Position numbers and translations under genes: made by a program. Source: Muribaculaceae bacterium (GTDB lineage: Bacteria; Bacteroidota; Bacteroidia; Bacteroidales; Muribaculaceae). Taken from it: a stretch of DNA of 64,000 bases. The notes beneath the pieces were generated by a model. The model did no database searches and had not been told where the DNA came from. It was given only the letters and a program-made list of their open reading frames with translations. Location of the stretch: positions 34,793 to 98,792 of the forward strand of contig JAIDQZ010000134.1 in the NCBI GenBank assembly GCA_029062005.1, read 5' to 3'. How positions within the stretch are numbered: position 1 is the stretch's first letter; the number at the start of each line of letters is the position of its first letter. Positions 9,231 through 20,198 of this stretch are shown piece after piece.

Positions 9231-11012
9231 ATGAACAATATATTTAAAGCTGGAGTATTTTCATTGATCGCCTGCGCTTTTGTCGCTTGCGACGATGTGT
9301 TCGAGCCGCTTCCCGAAAACAATCTTCCGATTGATTTTATGGTGCAGAATTCAACATATGCTGAAAATACCCTGGGTAATGTTTACGCCTACATGCCGGC
9401 ATTCGATGTCAACAACCTGAGCGAGGTTGCGACTGATGATGCTGTGCACAATCAAGCAGACAACAGCTGGCGAAGGATAGCCTCCGGCTCCTGGACTTCT
9501 CAGTTCAACCCGACAAACCGCTGGGAAATGGCGCGTATGTGCATCCAGTATTGCAACCTTATCCTCTCTGTAGTCGATGAAGTGGCTTGGGTGAAGGATC
9601 CTGTTGCAAACGTTTGTTTCCGCGATCGTTTCTATGGTGAGGCTCACGCCTTGCGCGGCATCCTTATGTATAATCTCCTGCAGGCACATGCCGGAGTCGA
9701 TGCTTCCGGTCAGCTTCTCGGTATTCCTGTGGTGACGGCTTTTGAAGATGGCTCAAGCAACTTCAACGTGCCGCGTGACACATATGCCGATTGCTATCAG
9801 GCTATGATGGAGGATTTCAATACAGCTTTGGAATATCTTCCCGATGATTTCCATTCATATGATCTTTATACGAATCCCAATGCTCTCGATGAGCTCAAGA
9901 AGAGGTATCCCGAGATTACGGAAGGTATTGCCAACCGTGTTTTCGGCGAGACATTCGGAGGCAGAATGTGCGGACAGATCGTGAAGGCATTCAAGTCTCG
10001 TGCTGCCCTGATGGCGGCAAGTCCTGCTTTCGCGCAGTCCGGCGTTACCTGGCAGGATGCTGCTGATGCAGCTGCCGATGTCCTGAAAGGAATCAACGGC
10101 ATTGCCGGTCTTGATCCCGACGGTCTTACCTGGTATGCCGATCCTAACATGAAGGACCTCAATGCCGGAATCTGTCCTAAGGAGGTGATCTGGCGTACGT
10201 CTAAAGGTGAAAGCAATGATCTGGAGAAGACTTACTTCCCCCCGACGCTTTATGGCAGCGGAAGGGTAAATCCGAGTCATAACCTTGCCATGGCATTTCC
10301 TATGGCGAACGGATATCCGACTTCCGATCCCAAGTCAGGATATGATGATCAGAACCCATATGACAACCGCGATCCCCGTTTCTATCATTACATCATCCAC
10401 AATGGAGCACTCGAAGGATCCACAAATGCCGTGATCAATACCGCTGCTGATTCTCCTACAAACGACGGTCTTGAGAAGATTGCGACTTCAACCCGTACCG
10501 GATACTATATGAAGAAGCATCTTCGTATGGATGTGAATACCGGTGTCGGCGGCAGCGAGACCAAGCAGTTCCATTATACGGCACGTCTGCGCTACACTGA
10601 GTTCTTCCTCAACTATGCCGAGGCGATGAACGAGGCTCAGGGTCCGATGGCTTCGGGCTCTGCCGGATATTCAGCTTATGATGTGGTCAAGGCGCTTCGT
10701 CAGCGTGCAGGTGTAGGAGCCGACAATGGCGACGAATACCTTGAAAGCATAAAGGGCGACAAGGAAAAGATGCGTGAGCTGATCCGCAACGAGCGCCGCC
10801 TCGAACTTTGCTTTGAAGGCTTCCGCTTCTATGACCTGCGCCGCTGGAAAGCGAATCTTAACGAGACAGTTCAGGGTATCCGTATCGAGGGCGGTGTCTA
10901 TACTCCGTTTGATGTTGAGACCCGCAACTTCAAGGATTACATGATCTATGGTCCTATTCCTTATTCAGAGACACTGAAATTCAGTAATCTCCAGCAAAAT
11001 GCCGGATGGTAA
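9231..11012 (+). CDS. xusD: SusD/XusD-like surface glycan-binding lipoprotein
   Basis: This is the SusD partner of the second SusC. The 593-residue protein has a lipoprotein signal (1-20, AFVAC), and the cysteine is followed by two aspartates (CDDVFEP), a good match to the acidic lipoprotein export signal for the cell surface. Family features are the TPR-like helices (MCIQYCNLILSVVDEV, GEAHALRGILMYNLLQAH), RYTEFFLNYAEAMNEA, and the conserved tail IRNERRLELCFEGFRFYDLRRW. It sits between SusC and the XusE-like gene with 14- and 23-base gaps, so it lies in the same transcript. Carbohydrate binding is known for the family; xylan as ligand is inferred. Confidence 0.92.
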   Translation: MNNIFKAGVFSLIACAFVACDDVFEPLPENNLPIDFMVQNSTYAENTLGNVYAYMPAFDVNNLSEVATDDAVHNQADNSWRRIASGSWTSQFNPTNRWEMARMCIQYCNLILSVVDEVAWVKDPVANVCFRDRFYGEAHALRGILMYNLLQAHAGVDASGQLLGIPVVTAFEDGSSNFNVPRDTYADCYQAMMEDFNTALEYLPDDFHSYDLYTNPNALDELKKRYPEITEGIANRVFGETFGGRMCGQIVKAFKSRAALMAASPAFAQSGVTWQDAADAAADVLKGINGIAGLDPDGLTWYADPNMKDLNAGICPKEVIWRTSKGESNDLEKTYFPPTLYGSGRVNPSHNLAMAFPMANGYPTSDPKSGYDDQNPYDNRDPRFYHYIIHNGALEGSTNAVINTAADSPTNDGLEKIATSTRTGYYMKKHLRMDVNTGVGGSETKQFHYTARLRYTEFFLNYAEAMNEAQGPMASGSAGYSAYDVVKALRQRAGVGADNGDEYLESIKGDKEKMRELIRNERRLELCFEGFRFYDLRRWKANLNETVQGIRIEGGVYTPFDVETRNFKDYMIYGPIPYSETLKFSNLQQNAGW

Positions 11013-11035
11013 GTATCCCTCTCTTAACTTAATTC

Positions 11036-12148
11036 ATGATGACAAAAATGAAAAAATCGATTTTCTCAATATTCGCCTTGGGCGCTCTTCTCTGCAGCTG
11101 CCACAACGGCGATGTGGACTATCCTGATTTCGATTATCAGACCCTCTCCTTCTCATATCCGAACCCTGTGCGTACAATTACGCTCGGATATGAAGCAGAT
11201 GTCGATAATTCAGGAGATAATGAGCACAGGTTCAAACTTCAGGCTGTGCTCGGAGGTGTCAACGAAAACCGCAACGAGCACTCCGTGACATTCCGTATCG
11301 CTGATGAACTCTGCGACAACCTCTTCCTTGACAATGGCGAACCCCTATTGCCCATGCCTAAGGAATACTATTCCATCGCTACAGACCGTATGGTGATTCC
11401 TAAAGGAAGTGTTATCGGTGGTGTCGATGTTCAGCTTACTGACGCATTCTTTGCTGATCCAAAGAGTGTGGAGGTCAACTACGTTATCCCGGTGCTTCTC
11501 GTCAATTCAGAGGACAGTATCCTCAGCGGAAAAGCGAAAGACGGTGTTGTCAATCCTAACAGACTTGTTAAGGATGACTGGTCGATCGCTCCTAAGGATT
11601 TCACTCTTTACGCTGTGAAATATAAGAACAGGTATGACGGATGCTGGCTGAGCAAAGGCACTGACAGGCTTCTTAACGCTACCAATAAGGAAATTGAAGC
11701 AGGTACTGCAACTGACACTATTATTGACCGTCAGTATAAGTATTGGGAAAAAGCTGATCTTCGCTACTTCAAGACCGTGTCGCTCAATCGCTTCACTTAT
11801 ACTCAGGAATTTGATGTGCCTATCATTCAGAAGAATGGTAAGAAGGGCAGCCAGCATATCGTATGCAAGATGATTCTTGATGTAGACGACAATGGCAACG
11901 TGACCATTACTTCCGATTCAGAAGACTGCGTAGTGTCAGGTTCAGGCACATGGAAGGAAAATGGTGCGGAGAAGGCATTCGGCGACCGTGACCGTGATTA
12001 TATGCATCTGCAGTATGAATTCACGACACAATACATGTCGCATGTTCCCAAGAAGACTATGTCTACCTATAAGATGGTTTGCGATGAAGAACTGGTGCTC
12101 CGCGACCGTCAGAACAGTCAGGAGTGGTTTAATTATACATTTAAATAA
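11036..12148 (+). CDS. xusE: XusE-like surface glycan-binding lipoprotein (DUF1735-type N-terminus)
   Basis: This 370-residue lipoprotein occupies the place between the second SusD and the GH10 that is filled by xusE in Prevotella bryantii and by surface glycan-binding proteins in Bacteroides xylan loci. It has a lipoprotein signal (about 1-22, LLCSC) followed by an acidic run (HNGDVDYPDFDY). The N-terminal ~170 residues look like a DUF1735-type Ig-like domain. The C-terminal half (GCWLSKGTDRL, then IVCKMILDVDDNGNVTI, to WFNYTFK) forms a second beta-rich domain, likely the glycan-binding one. Three candidate starts exist at 11036, 11039 and 11048; the signal peptide works with any of them. 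No catalytic motif is seen. Function rests on position and domain pattern. Confidence 0.82.
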   Translation: MMTKMKKSIFSIFALGALLCSCHNGDVDYPDFDYQTLSFSYPNPVRTITLGYEADVDNSGDNEHRFKLQAVLGGVNENRNEHSVTFRIADELCDNLFLDNGEPLLPMPKEYYSIATDRMVIPKGSVIGGVDVQLTDAFFADPKSVEVNYVIPVLLVNSEDSILSGKAKDGVVNPNRLVKDDWSIAPKDFTLYAVKYKNRYDGCWLSKGTDRLLNATNKEIEAGTATDTIIDRQYKYWEKADLRYFKTVSLNRFTYTQEFDVPIIQKNGKKGSQHIVCKMILDVDDNGNVTITSDSEDCVVSGSGTWKENGAEKAFGDRDRDYMHLQYEFTTQYMSHVPKKTMSTYKMVCDEELVLRDRQNSQEWFNYTFK

Positions 12149-12162
12149 TATTTCTTATGCTT

Positions 12163-12194
12163 CGGGATGTTCCTTATATGAAGGGACATTCCCG
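12163..12194 (+). other. Imperfect hairpin between xusE-like gene and GH10
   Basis: CGGGATGTTCC at 12163-12173 can pair with GGGACATTCCCG at 12183-12194, with one bulge and one weak position. No long T tract follows, so it is more likely an mRNA-processing or stability element, or a weak attenuator, than a full terminator. Confidence 0.45.
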
Positions 12195-12220
12195 TAGCAA
12201 GGAATAATTGACGATTCGAA

Positions 12221-13495
12221 ATGAAAAATTTATTGAAATACGCTTCCATCGGTCTTGTCGGATTCCTGATGACGGGATGTGCTGATACTTCCATCGATGA
12301 TTTCGAGGTGTCGAAGCCACAGAGCCTTATTGATTATGAGTATCTTGATGCCTATGGTTCTGTCAAGGAGTACGTAAACCGTGAGAATACTCCCGGTTTC
12401 ACACTCGGCATCGCCGCTTCTGCCAATGATTACATAGCCAAAGGATTCATATATCGTCTTATCAATCATAATTTCGATATTGTGACAGCAGGCAATGAAA
12501 TGAAGTATGCATCAATAGTGCAGAACGACGGTACGATGGATTTTTCCACAGTAGAGGCTTTCGTGGATGCTGCCGAGGCTGCCGGAATGCAGATCTACGG
12601 TCATACTCTTCTATGGCATGCACAGCAGAACACAACATGGCTGAACAATTGCATCAAGGATCTCGCTGACGATGAGGAAGGAACTGTAGCTGATAAGCAA
12701 TATGCTATACTTGATGCCGAGCTCGAACGCTGGATCGAAGGTATGATGAATGCCACACGTGGCTACGTCAAGGCATGGGATCTCATGAACGAGGGACTGC
12801 AGGACACATGGGGCAACATCCCTTTGAAAACAGACCCGGAAAAGAAAGAAAAGAATGATTTCTACTGGCAGGATTATCTTGGTGAGAATTATGTGCGCAA
12901 TGCAGTGAAATATGCCCGCAAATATTATGCCCAGCAGGAAGGTGCCAAGCCTGAAGATCTCAAACTCTTTATCAACGACTATAATCTTGAGGCAGCCTAC
13001 AACAACAATGACAAGGCGAAAAGCCTCGTCAACTGGATAAAGAAATGGGAATCAGATGGAGTCACCAAGATTGACGGTATCGGAAGCCAGATGCACATTT
13101 CATATTCTTGTGATACAATAGAGCAGAAGAGACGTGAGAACGCTGTGGTGAACATGCTTGAGATCCTTGCAAATTCCGGTAAGCTCATCCGTATCACTGA
13201 ACTCGACATGGGTATTGATGATGAGTATGGTGATGCTATCAAAACAGATGATGTGACTTTAGAGCAGCATAAGGCTATGGGTAAATATTATGAGTTCATC
13301 ATCTCAAAGTATTTCCAGATTATCCCTAAAGCTCAGCAATTCGGTATATGCCATTGGTGCATCACAGACTCCCCCTCCAAGTCAGGTTGGAGAGCTGACA
13401 CTCCGGTAGGACTCTGGACACTCGACTATCGCCGCAAGCCTGCTTATGGCAGCTTCTGTGATGCCATGAAAGCAGCAACTGACAACAATAAATAA
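12221..13495 (+). CDS. xyn10: GH10 endo-1,4-beta-xylanase lipoprotein
   Basis: This enzyme cuts the beta-1,4-xylan backbone with retention. The 424-residue protein has a lipoprotein signal (lipobox LMTGC, Cys20) and one GH10 barrel. The acid/base is Glu191 in AWDLMNEG and the nucleophile Glu327 in RITELDMG; the substrate-binding run GHTLLWH and the C-terminal WCITDSPSKSGW are also present. Its position after the two SusC/SusD pairs matches the surface Xyn10 of the xus system. In that enzyme tandem CBMs are inserted into the catalytic domain. Here the insertion region (after HAQQNTTW) holds only a short loop, so the domain is uninterrupted, and CBM-like modules are instead in the next gene. 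Surface location is inferred; the residues after the Cys (ADTSIDD) are only moderately acidic. Confidence 0.94.
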   Translation: MKNLLKYASIGLVGFLMTGCADTSIDDFEVSKPQSLIDYEYLDAYGSVKEYVNRENTPGFTLGIAASANDYIAKGFIYRLINHNFDIVTAGNEMKYASIVQNDGTMDFSTVEAFVDAAEAAGMQIYGHTLLWHAQQNTTWLNNCIKDLADDEEGTVADKQYAILDAELERWIEGMMNATRGYVKAWDLMNEGLQDTWGNIPLKTDPEKKEKNDFYWQDYLGENYVRNAVKYARKYYAQQEGAKPEDLKLFINDYNLEAAYNNNDKAKSLVNWIKKWESDGVTKIDGIGSQMHISYSCDTIEQKRRENAVVNMLEILANSGKLIRITELDMGIDDEYGDAIKTDDVTLEQHKAMGKYYEFIISKYFQIIPKAQQFGICHWCITDSPSKSGWRADTPVGLWTLDYRRKPAYGSFCDAMKAATDNNK

Positions 13496-13501
13496 ATCTT
13501 T

Positions 13502-13527
13502 GTAAGGGTGTGACCCCACACCCTTAC
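13502..13527 (+). terminator. Perfect 11-bp hairpin after GH10
   Basis: GTAAGGGTGTG (13502-13512) pairs perfectly with CACACCCTTAC (13517-13527) around a 4-base loop. A T run (CTTTTTT) comes only about 20 bases later. This may be a partial terminator that lowers expression of downstream genes relative to the xus core, or a 3'-end stabilizer. Confidence 0.6.
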
Positions 13528-13574
13528 CCCTATTGAAAATAATACTTTTTTATTAACCCAAATTTCTAAATTCT

Positions 13575-16438
<2,864 letters not shown>

Positions 16439-16497
16439 TTGAGAATAAAGAGTTGGAAATTGTGAATTTTTAATTTGAATAAACAACAATAACATAT

Positions 16498-18534
16498 ATG
16501 CATAGACTAATTACTTCTTTTATTTTAACATTGATTCTCGGTGTCATTCCGGCTATGGCATGGCCCGGAATGCCGATGCCTAAGCTTCACGTCGAGGGAC
16601 GATGGCTGATGGATGAAGACGGCAATCACGTCAATCTCCACGGATTCGGACAGACTTATAGTCCGTGGTTCAATGAACAGGGCAGTAAATGGACCAACTA
16701 CGACGTGAGAAAATGTCTTGAATACAATAAGGACATCATTGACGGTGTTTTGGATAGAGCCGGATGGAAGATGACCTATATCCGTATGCATATGGATCCT
16801 TACTGGTCTAACAAGCCGGGTGTGCAGACTACAGGTGAAAATGATATCTCAGCTTTTGATTTTCAGAGATTTGTCAAATATCTCGAAACTGTGTTTATCC
16901 CTATGGCTGAATACGCTGTTGGAAAGGGTCTTTATGTTGTGATGCGTCCACCCGGAGTATGTCCTGAAAAGATCGAGGTTGGAGGTTCTTACCATAGTTA
17001 TTTGAAAACTGTTTGGGGTTATATCTCTACTCAAAAGCGTCTTACCGACAATCCTCACATAATGTTCGAACTTGCCAACGAACCTGTCCAGATCAAAGGC
17101 ACGGACGGTCAGTATGGAGCCGGCTCAGATGCCTGCAATCAGGCTCTTACCAGATTCTTTCAGGAAATAGTCGACATCATGCGCGAAAACGGATGCCAAA
17201 ACATACTTTGGGTGCCCGGAACGGCCTACCAGTCGCAGTATGCCGGCTTTGCAAAATATCCGGTCAAAGGTGAAAACATCGGATACGCAGTGCATGTCTA
17301 TCCCGGATGGTATGGCAGTGATGCCATTGAGCCGAGCCACGAGCTTGGCGGCAGCTATGGCGGAGGCTACGATTCTTTTGCCGCCGGATGGAAGAATCAG
17401 ATCGAGCCTTGTGCTGAAAAAGCCCCGATGCTGGTGACGGAAATGGACTGGCTCCCCTCAAAATATCAGGCTTCCTGGGGAAAGAGCATAACGGGTAAGA
17501 TGCTCGGACAGGGTTTCGGTGCCAACTTCAAGCTGCTTGCCGACCGCACCGGAAATATCGGCTGGATGCTTTTCACCGGACCGGAACTTCTTGCAAGATT
17601 TGACGGAAAGGCAGGACGTCCCGGAGTCTATACCATGTATAATGACCCTGACGGATGTATGTGGTCCACATATCATTGGTTTAATGAATACGCTGGTTGC
17701 GAATTGCCGGAGGTGCAGAGTGTGGATCTTTATTTCTCACCGCGTGGTGTGGAGACATCTGACGAGACTGTAATTCTGACCGGCAGTTCCAAAGGGGCTG
17801 CGCTCATAGCCGATCGTGGTATTGGCGTGGATTTCAACGTCAACGGTGATATCGATGTTAAGATTGCCGATCCTAAAATCCTGAATTGGGACAACAGTTC
17901 GTTCAATGCACTAAAACCGGGTAAGACCACTTGCGAACTCAGTTATACTCTCGACGGAAAACGTGAGTCCAGGACCATGAAGTTTATCTCTACTCCCTTC
18001 CCCTTGCTCAACGGTTATTTTAATCCCAATATCTGGGAGACCGGAACATTCGATGAGGCGAATAAGGAGTTCAGCACTGGAACGTATGGATTCGCCGGAT
18101 GGAAGTATGGCTCCGGTCTTGACCTTTCCGACTATAACTATCTTATCTGCGAGATGGAGACAAACGGAAACAACGGATTGTCGTTGAGACTTTTTGATAA
18201 TGACAATTACTGGGGTGATCCTACCGAACATAACTTCAACGGAAGCAGGAGAATAGTAGTGGATCTGAAGAACATGGTTTCCAACAAGGGTAGGAAGCTT
18301 GACCCATCTCATCTCTATATAATCGGTTTCTGGACAGTAGGAGGCGAGAAGCATCGTATCAAGAATATTTTTGTCTCCAACGACAGAAATGACTCCTCAG
18401 TCGGATCGGTAGATGCTGAGCGTGGCAGCGATGGTCCTGTGTATAATCTTCAGGGCATCCGGGTGGCTTCCTCGATTTCAGAAGTCACTGCTCCGGGCAT
18501 CTATATAGTAAACGGCAAAAAAATAAAAAAATAA
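16498..18534 (+). CDS. Secreted GH5 glycanase with C-terminal accessory module
   Basis: The 678-residue protein has a signal peptide (1-21), a GH5 (clan A) barrel to about 400, and extra beta modules. The acid/base is Glu195 in MFELANEP and the nucleophile Glu315 in LVTEMDW. A linker Ig-like domain follows at ~405-500 (VQSVDLYFSPRGVETS...GKTTCELSYTLDGK). A ~120-residue module at 508-628 starts FNPNIWETGTFD and is homologous to the C-terminal module of the next gene's protein. The tail is the YNLQGIRV...GIYIVNGKKIKK motif. GH5 members in xylan loci include xylanases, which fits here, but I could not assign a subfamily, so another beta-glycan activity remains possible. Confidence 0.85.
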   Translation: MHRLITSFILTLILGVIPAMAWPGMPMPKLHVEGRWLMDEDGNHVNLHGFGQTYSPWFNEQGSKWTNYDVRKCLEYNKDIIDGVLDRAGWKMTYIRMHMDPYWSNKPGVQTTGENDISAFDFQRFVKYLETVFIPMAEYAVGKGLYVVMRPPGVCPEKIEVGGSYHSYLKTVWGYISTQKRLTDNPHIMFELANEPVQIKGTDGQYGAGSDACNQALTRFFQEIVDIMRENGCQNILWVPGTAYQSQYAGFAKYPVKGENIGYAVHVYPGWYGSDAIEPSHELGGSYGGGYDSFAAGWKNQIEPCAEKAPMLVTEMDWLPSKYQASWGKSITGKMLGQGFGANFKLLADRTGNIGWMLFTGPELLARFDGKAGRPGVYTMYNDPDGCMWSTYHWFNEYAGCELPEVQSVDLYFSPRGVETSDETVILTGSSKGAALIADRGIGVDFNVNGDIDVKIADPKILNWDNSSFNALKPGKTTCELSYTLDGKRESRTMKFISTPFPLLNGYFNPNIWETGTFDEANKEFSTGTYGFAGWKYGSGLDLSDYNYLICEMETNGNNGLSLRLFDNDNYWGDPTEHNFNGSRRIVVDLKNMVSNKGRKLDPSHLYIIGFWTVGGEKHRIKNIFVSNDRNDSSVGSVDAERGSDGPVYNLQGIRVASSISEVTAPGIYIVNGKKIKK

Positions 18535-18558
18535 AGCCTTGTAATATCACCGATAACC

Positions 18559-18589
18559 TTTTAGGACGCACGATCCGTGCGTCCTAAAA
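18559..18589 (+). repeat. Perfect 14-bp palindromic hairpin, REP-like family copy
   Basis: TTTTAGGACGCACG (18559-18572) pairs exactly with CGTGCGTCCTAAAA (18576-18589) around ATC. The core GGACGCACG-nnn-CGTGCGTCC recurs at 24553, 37565 and, degenerate, 39376. It lies between the GH5 and CE6 genes and could act as a bidirectional terminator (A/T arms) as well as a mobile repeat. Confidence 0.8.
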
Positions 18590-18616
18590 CAAAGAATACA
18601 ATTACAGAATAAAATT

Positions 18617-20065
18617 ATGAACCGAATAAAGCAATTATTACTATCCATTGCCGCAGGCGCATTATCATTAACTATGAGTGCCCAAGATCCCAACTTCCAT
18701 ATCTATCTCTGCTACGGACAGTCGAATATGGAAGGAAACGCTCTTGTCGAGAACATTGACAAGCAGAATATACCCGAGCGCTTCAAGATGATGCCGGCTG
18801 TGGATTACAGCAATCCAAAAAGGGTGAAAGGTGAGTGGTATGAGGCTATGCCACCGCTCTGCAGGGAACATACCGGGCTTACGCCTGCCGATTGGTTTGG
18901 TCGCACAATGGTGGAAAATCTTCCTGAAGAAATAAAAATAGGCGTTATCAATGTCGCTGTCGGTGGAGCTCCAATCGAGGACCTTGACAAAGACCTTGAT
19001 CCCAAGACTCTTGAAAACAAGGATGGCTGGTATAAAAACTACATGAAGGAATATGACAATTCTCCCTACGGTCGTCTGCTCGAATGTGCCAGGAAAGCGC
19101 AGCAAGATGGTGTCATAAAGGGTATACTCCTTCATCAGGGGGAATCCAACAACTGTCAGGAGTCCTGGTGTGGGAAAGTGAAGAAAGTATATGACGACCT
19201 TCTTTCGGATCTTGGACTTGAACCAAACTCCGTTCCTCTTCTTGTAGGCGAGACTGTCAGGTCGGAGATGGGAGGATATTGCGGCGGACATAATTCTGTG
19301 ATCAGCAAGCTACCCAAGACCATTCCTTCTGCAAAGGTGGTATCTTCAGCAAATCTGGAGCAGAAAGGCGACGGTCTGCATTTCACGGCACACGGCTACC
19401 GCGTGCTCGGTTGCCGATATGCCACGGCGATGCTGGAGACAATGGGAATCACCGATCCAAAAGTGCCTTATTCAGAGGCAATCCCTGAAGTTCCTCATCC
19501 AGATCCTACAGAAGGAGACTTTGTTTTTGATCTGGATACGTTTAATCCTACTATATGGGAAAAAGGAACGTTTGACACCGGGACCGGTGTCTTCGTAGCG
19601 GGCTTGTACGGTTTCGGAGGTTGGGAATACAATCCCCCGATCGACCTTTCGGGATACAAATATCTCGTGGCAGAACTCAATGAGCCGGAACAAAACGGTC
19701 TTGAATTCCGGGTTTTTGACACTGCGAGCTATTGGGAAGAACCCTACAGTGCCAAGTTCGGCGGCGGACAGATTGTGATAAGTGAGCTTAACGGAATGAT
19801 GAAGAATCTCAAGACCGGCATAGTTCCGCTTAATACTTCAGAGGTGTATAGAGTCGGATTCTGGTGCTACGGTAACTCTCCGATCCACATCAAGCACGTA
19901 TTCGCCACAAATAACAATCCTTATGATAGTGTCGCATCAGTCGATTCTGACTCGACTGAGTGTGGAGTCTACAATCTTCAGGGTATAAAGGTCGGTGATT
20001 CCATTTCAGAAGTTTCCGTGCCCGGTATTTATATTGCAAACGGCATTAAATTCAAGAAACCCTGA
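18617..20065 (+). CDS. CE6/SASA-type acetyl xylan esterase with C-terminal accessory module
   Basis: This is a serine esterase of the sialate-O-acetylesterase-like (SASA, CE6) family, which in xylan loci removes acetyl groups from xylose residues. The 482-residue protein has a signal peptide (1-22) and an SGNH-like fold. It carries Ser36 in GQSNMEG, GG(A)P block II (NVAVGGAPI), HQGESN block III, and Asp252/His255 in DGLHFT. The esterase ends near 285. A ~120-residue module (309-430, starting FNPTIWEKGTFD) follows and is homologous to the module in the GH5 protein upstream. The end is YNLQGIKV...PGIYIANG. The esterase part is a close paralogue of the N-terminal half of the next protein, indicating tandem duplication. 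Confidence 0.88.
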   Translation: MNRIKQLLLSIAAGALSLTMSAQDPNFHIYLCYGQSNMEGNALVENIDKQNIPERFKMMPAVDYSNPKRVKGEWYEAMPPLCREHTGLTPADWFGRTMVENLPEEIKIGVINVAVGGAPIEDLDKDLDPKTLENKDGWYKNYMKEYDNSPYGRLLECARKAQQDGVIKGILLHQGESNNCQESWCGKVKKVYDDLLSDLGLEPNSVPLLVGETVRSEMGGYCGGHNSVISKLPKTIPSAKVVSSANLEQKGDGLHFTAHGYRVLGCRYATAMLETMGITDPKVPYSEAIPEVPHPDPTEGDFVFDLDTFNPTIWEKGTFDTGTGVFVAGLYGFGGWEYNPPIDLSGYKYLVAELNEPEQNGLEFRVFDTASYWEEPYSAKFGGGQIVISELNGMMKNLKTGIVPLNTSEVYRVGFWCYGNSPIHIKHVFATNNNPYDSVASVDSDSTECGVYNLQGIKVGDSISEVSVPGIYIANGIKFKKP

Positions 20066-20198
20066 AATTTTTGAGATTGTATACACATTAAGAAATAAAA
20101 GATACATTTTAAGAAGTCCCATTGTCAAAGTTTTCGTAATTTTACACAAAAATCAAAGATATTTTAACAGCTTGAAGTTGTATTGTAAATAATAAATC

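Noticed and set aside
20100-20198. Possible promoter before the CE6-GH97 gene (TAATTTTA)
   Set aside because: It lacks the final G of TAnnTTTG and the only TTG upstream is at the wrong distance; not convincing without transcript data.
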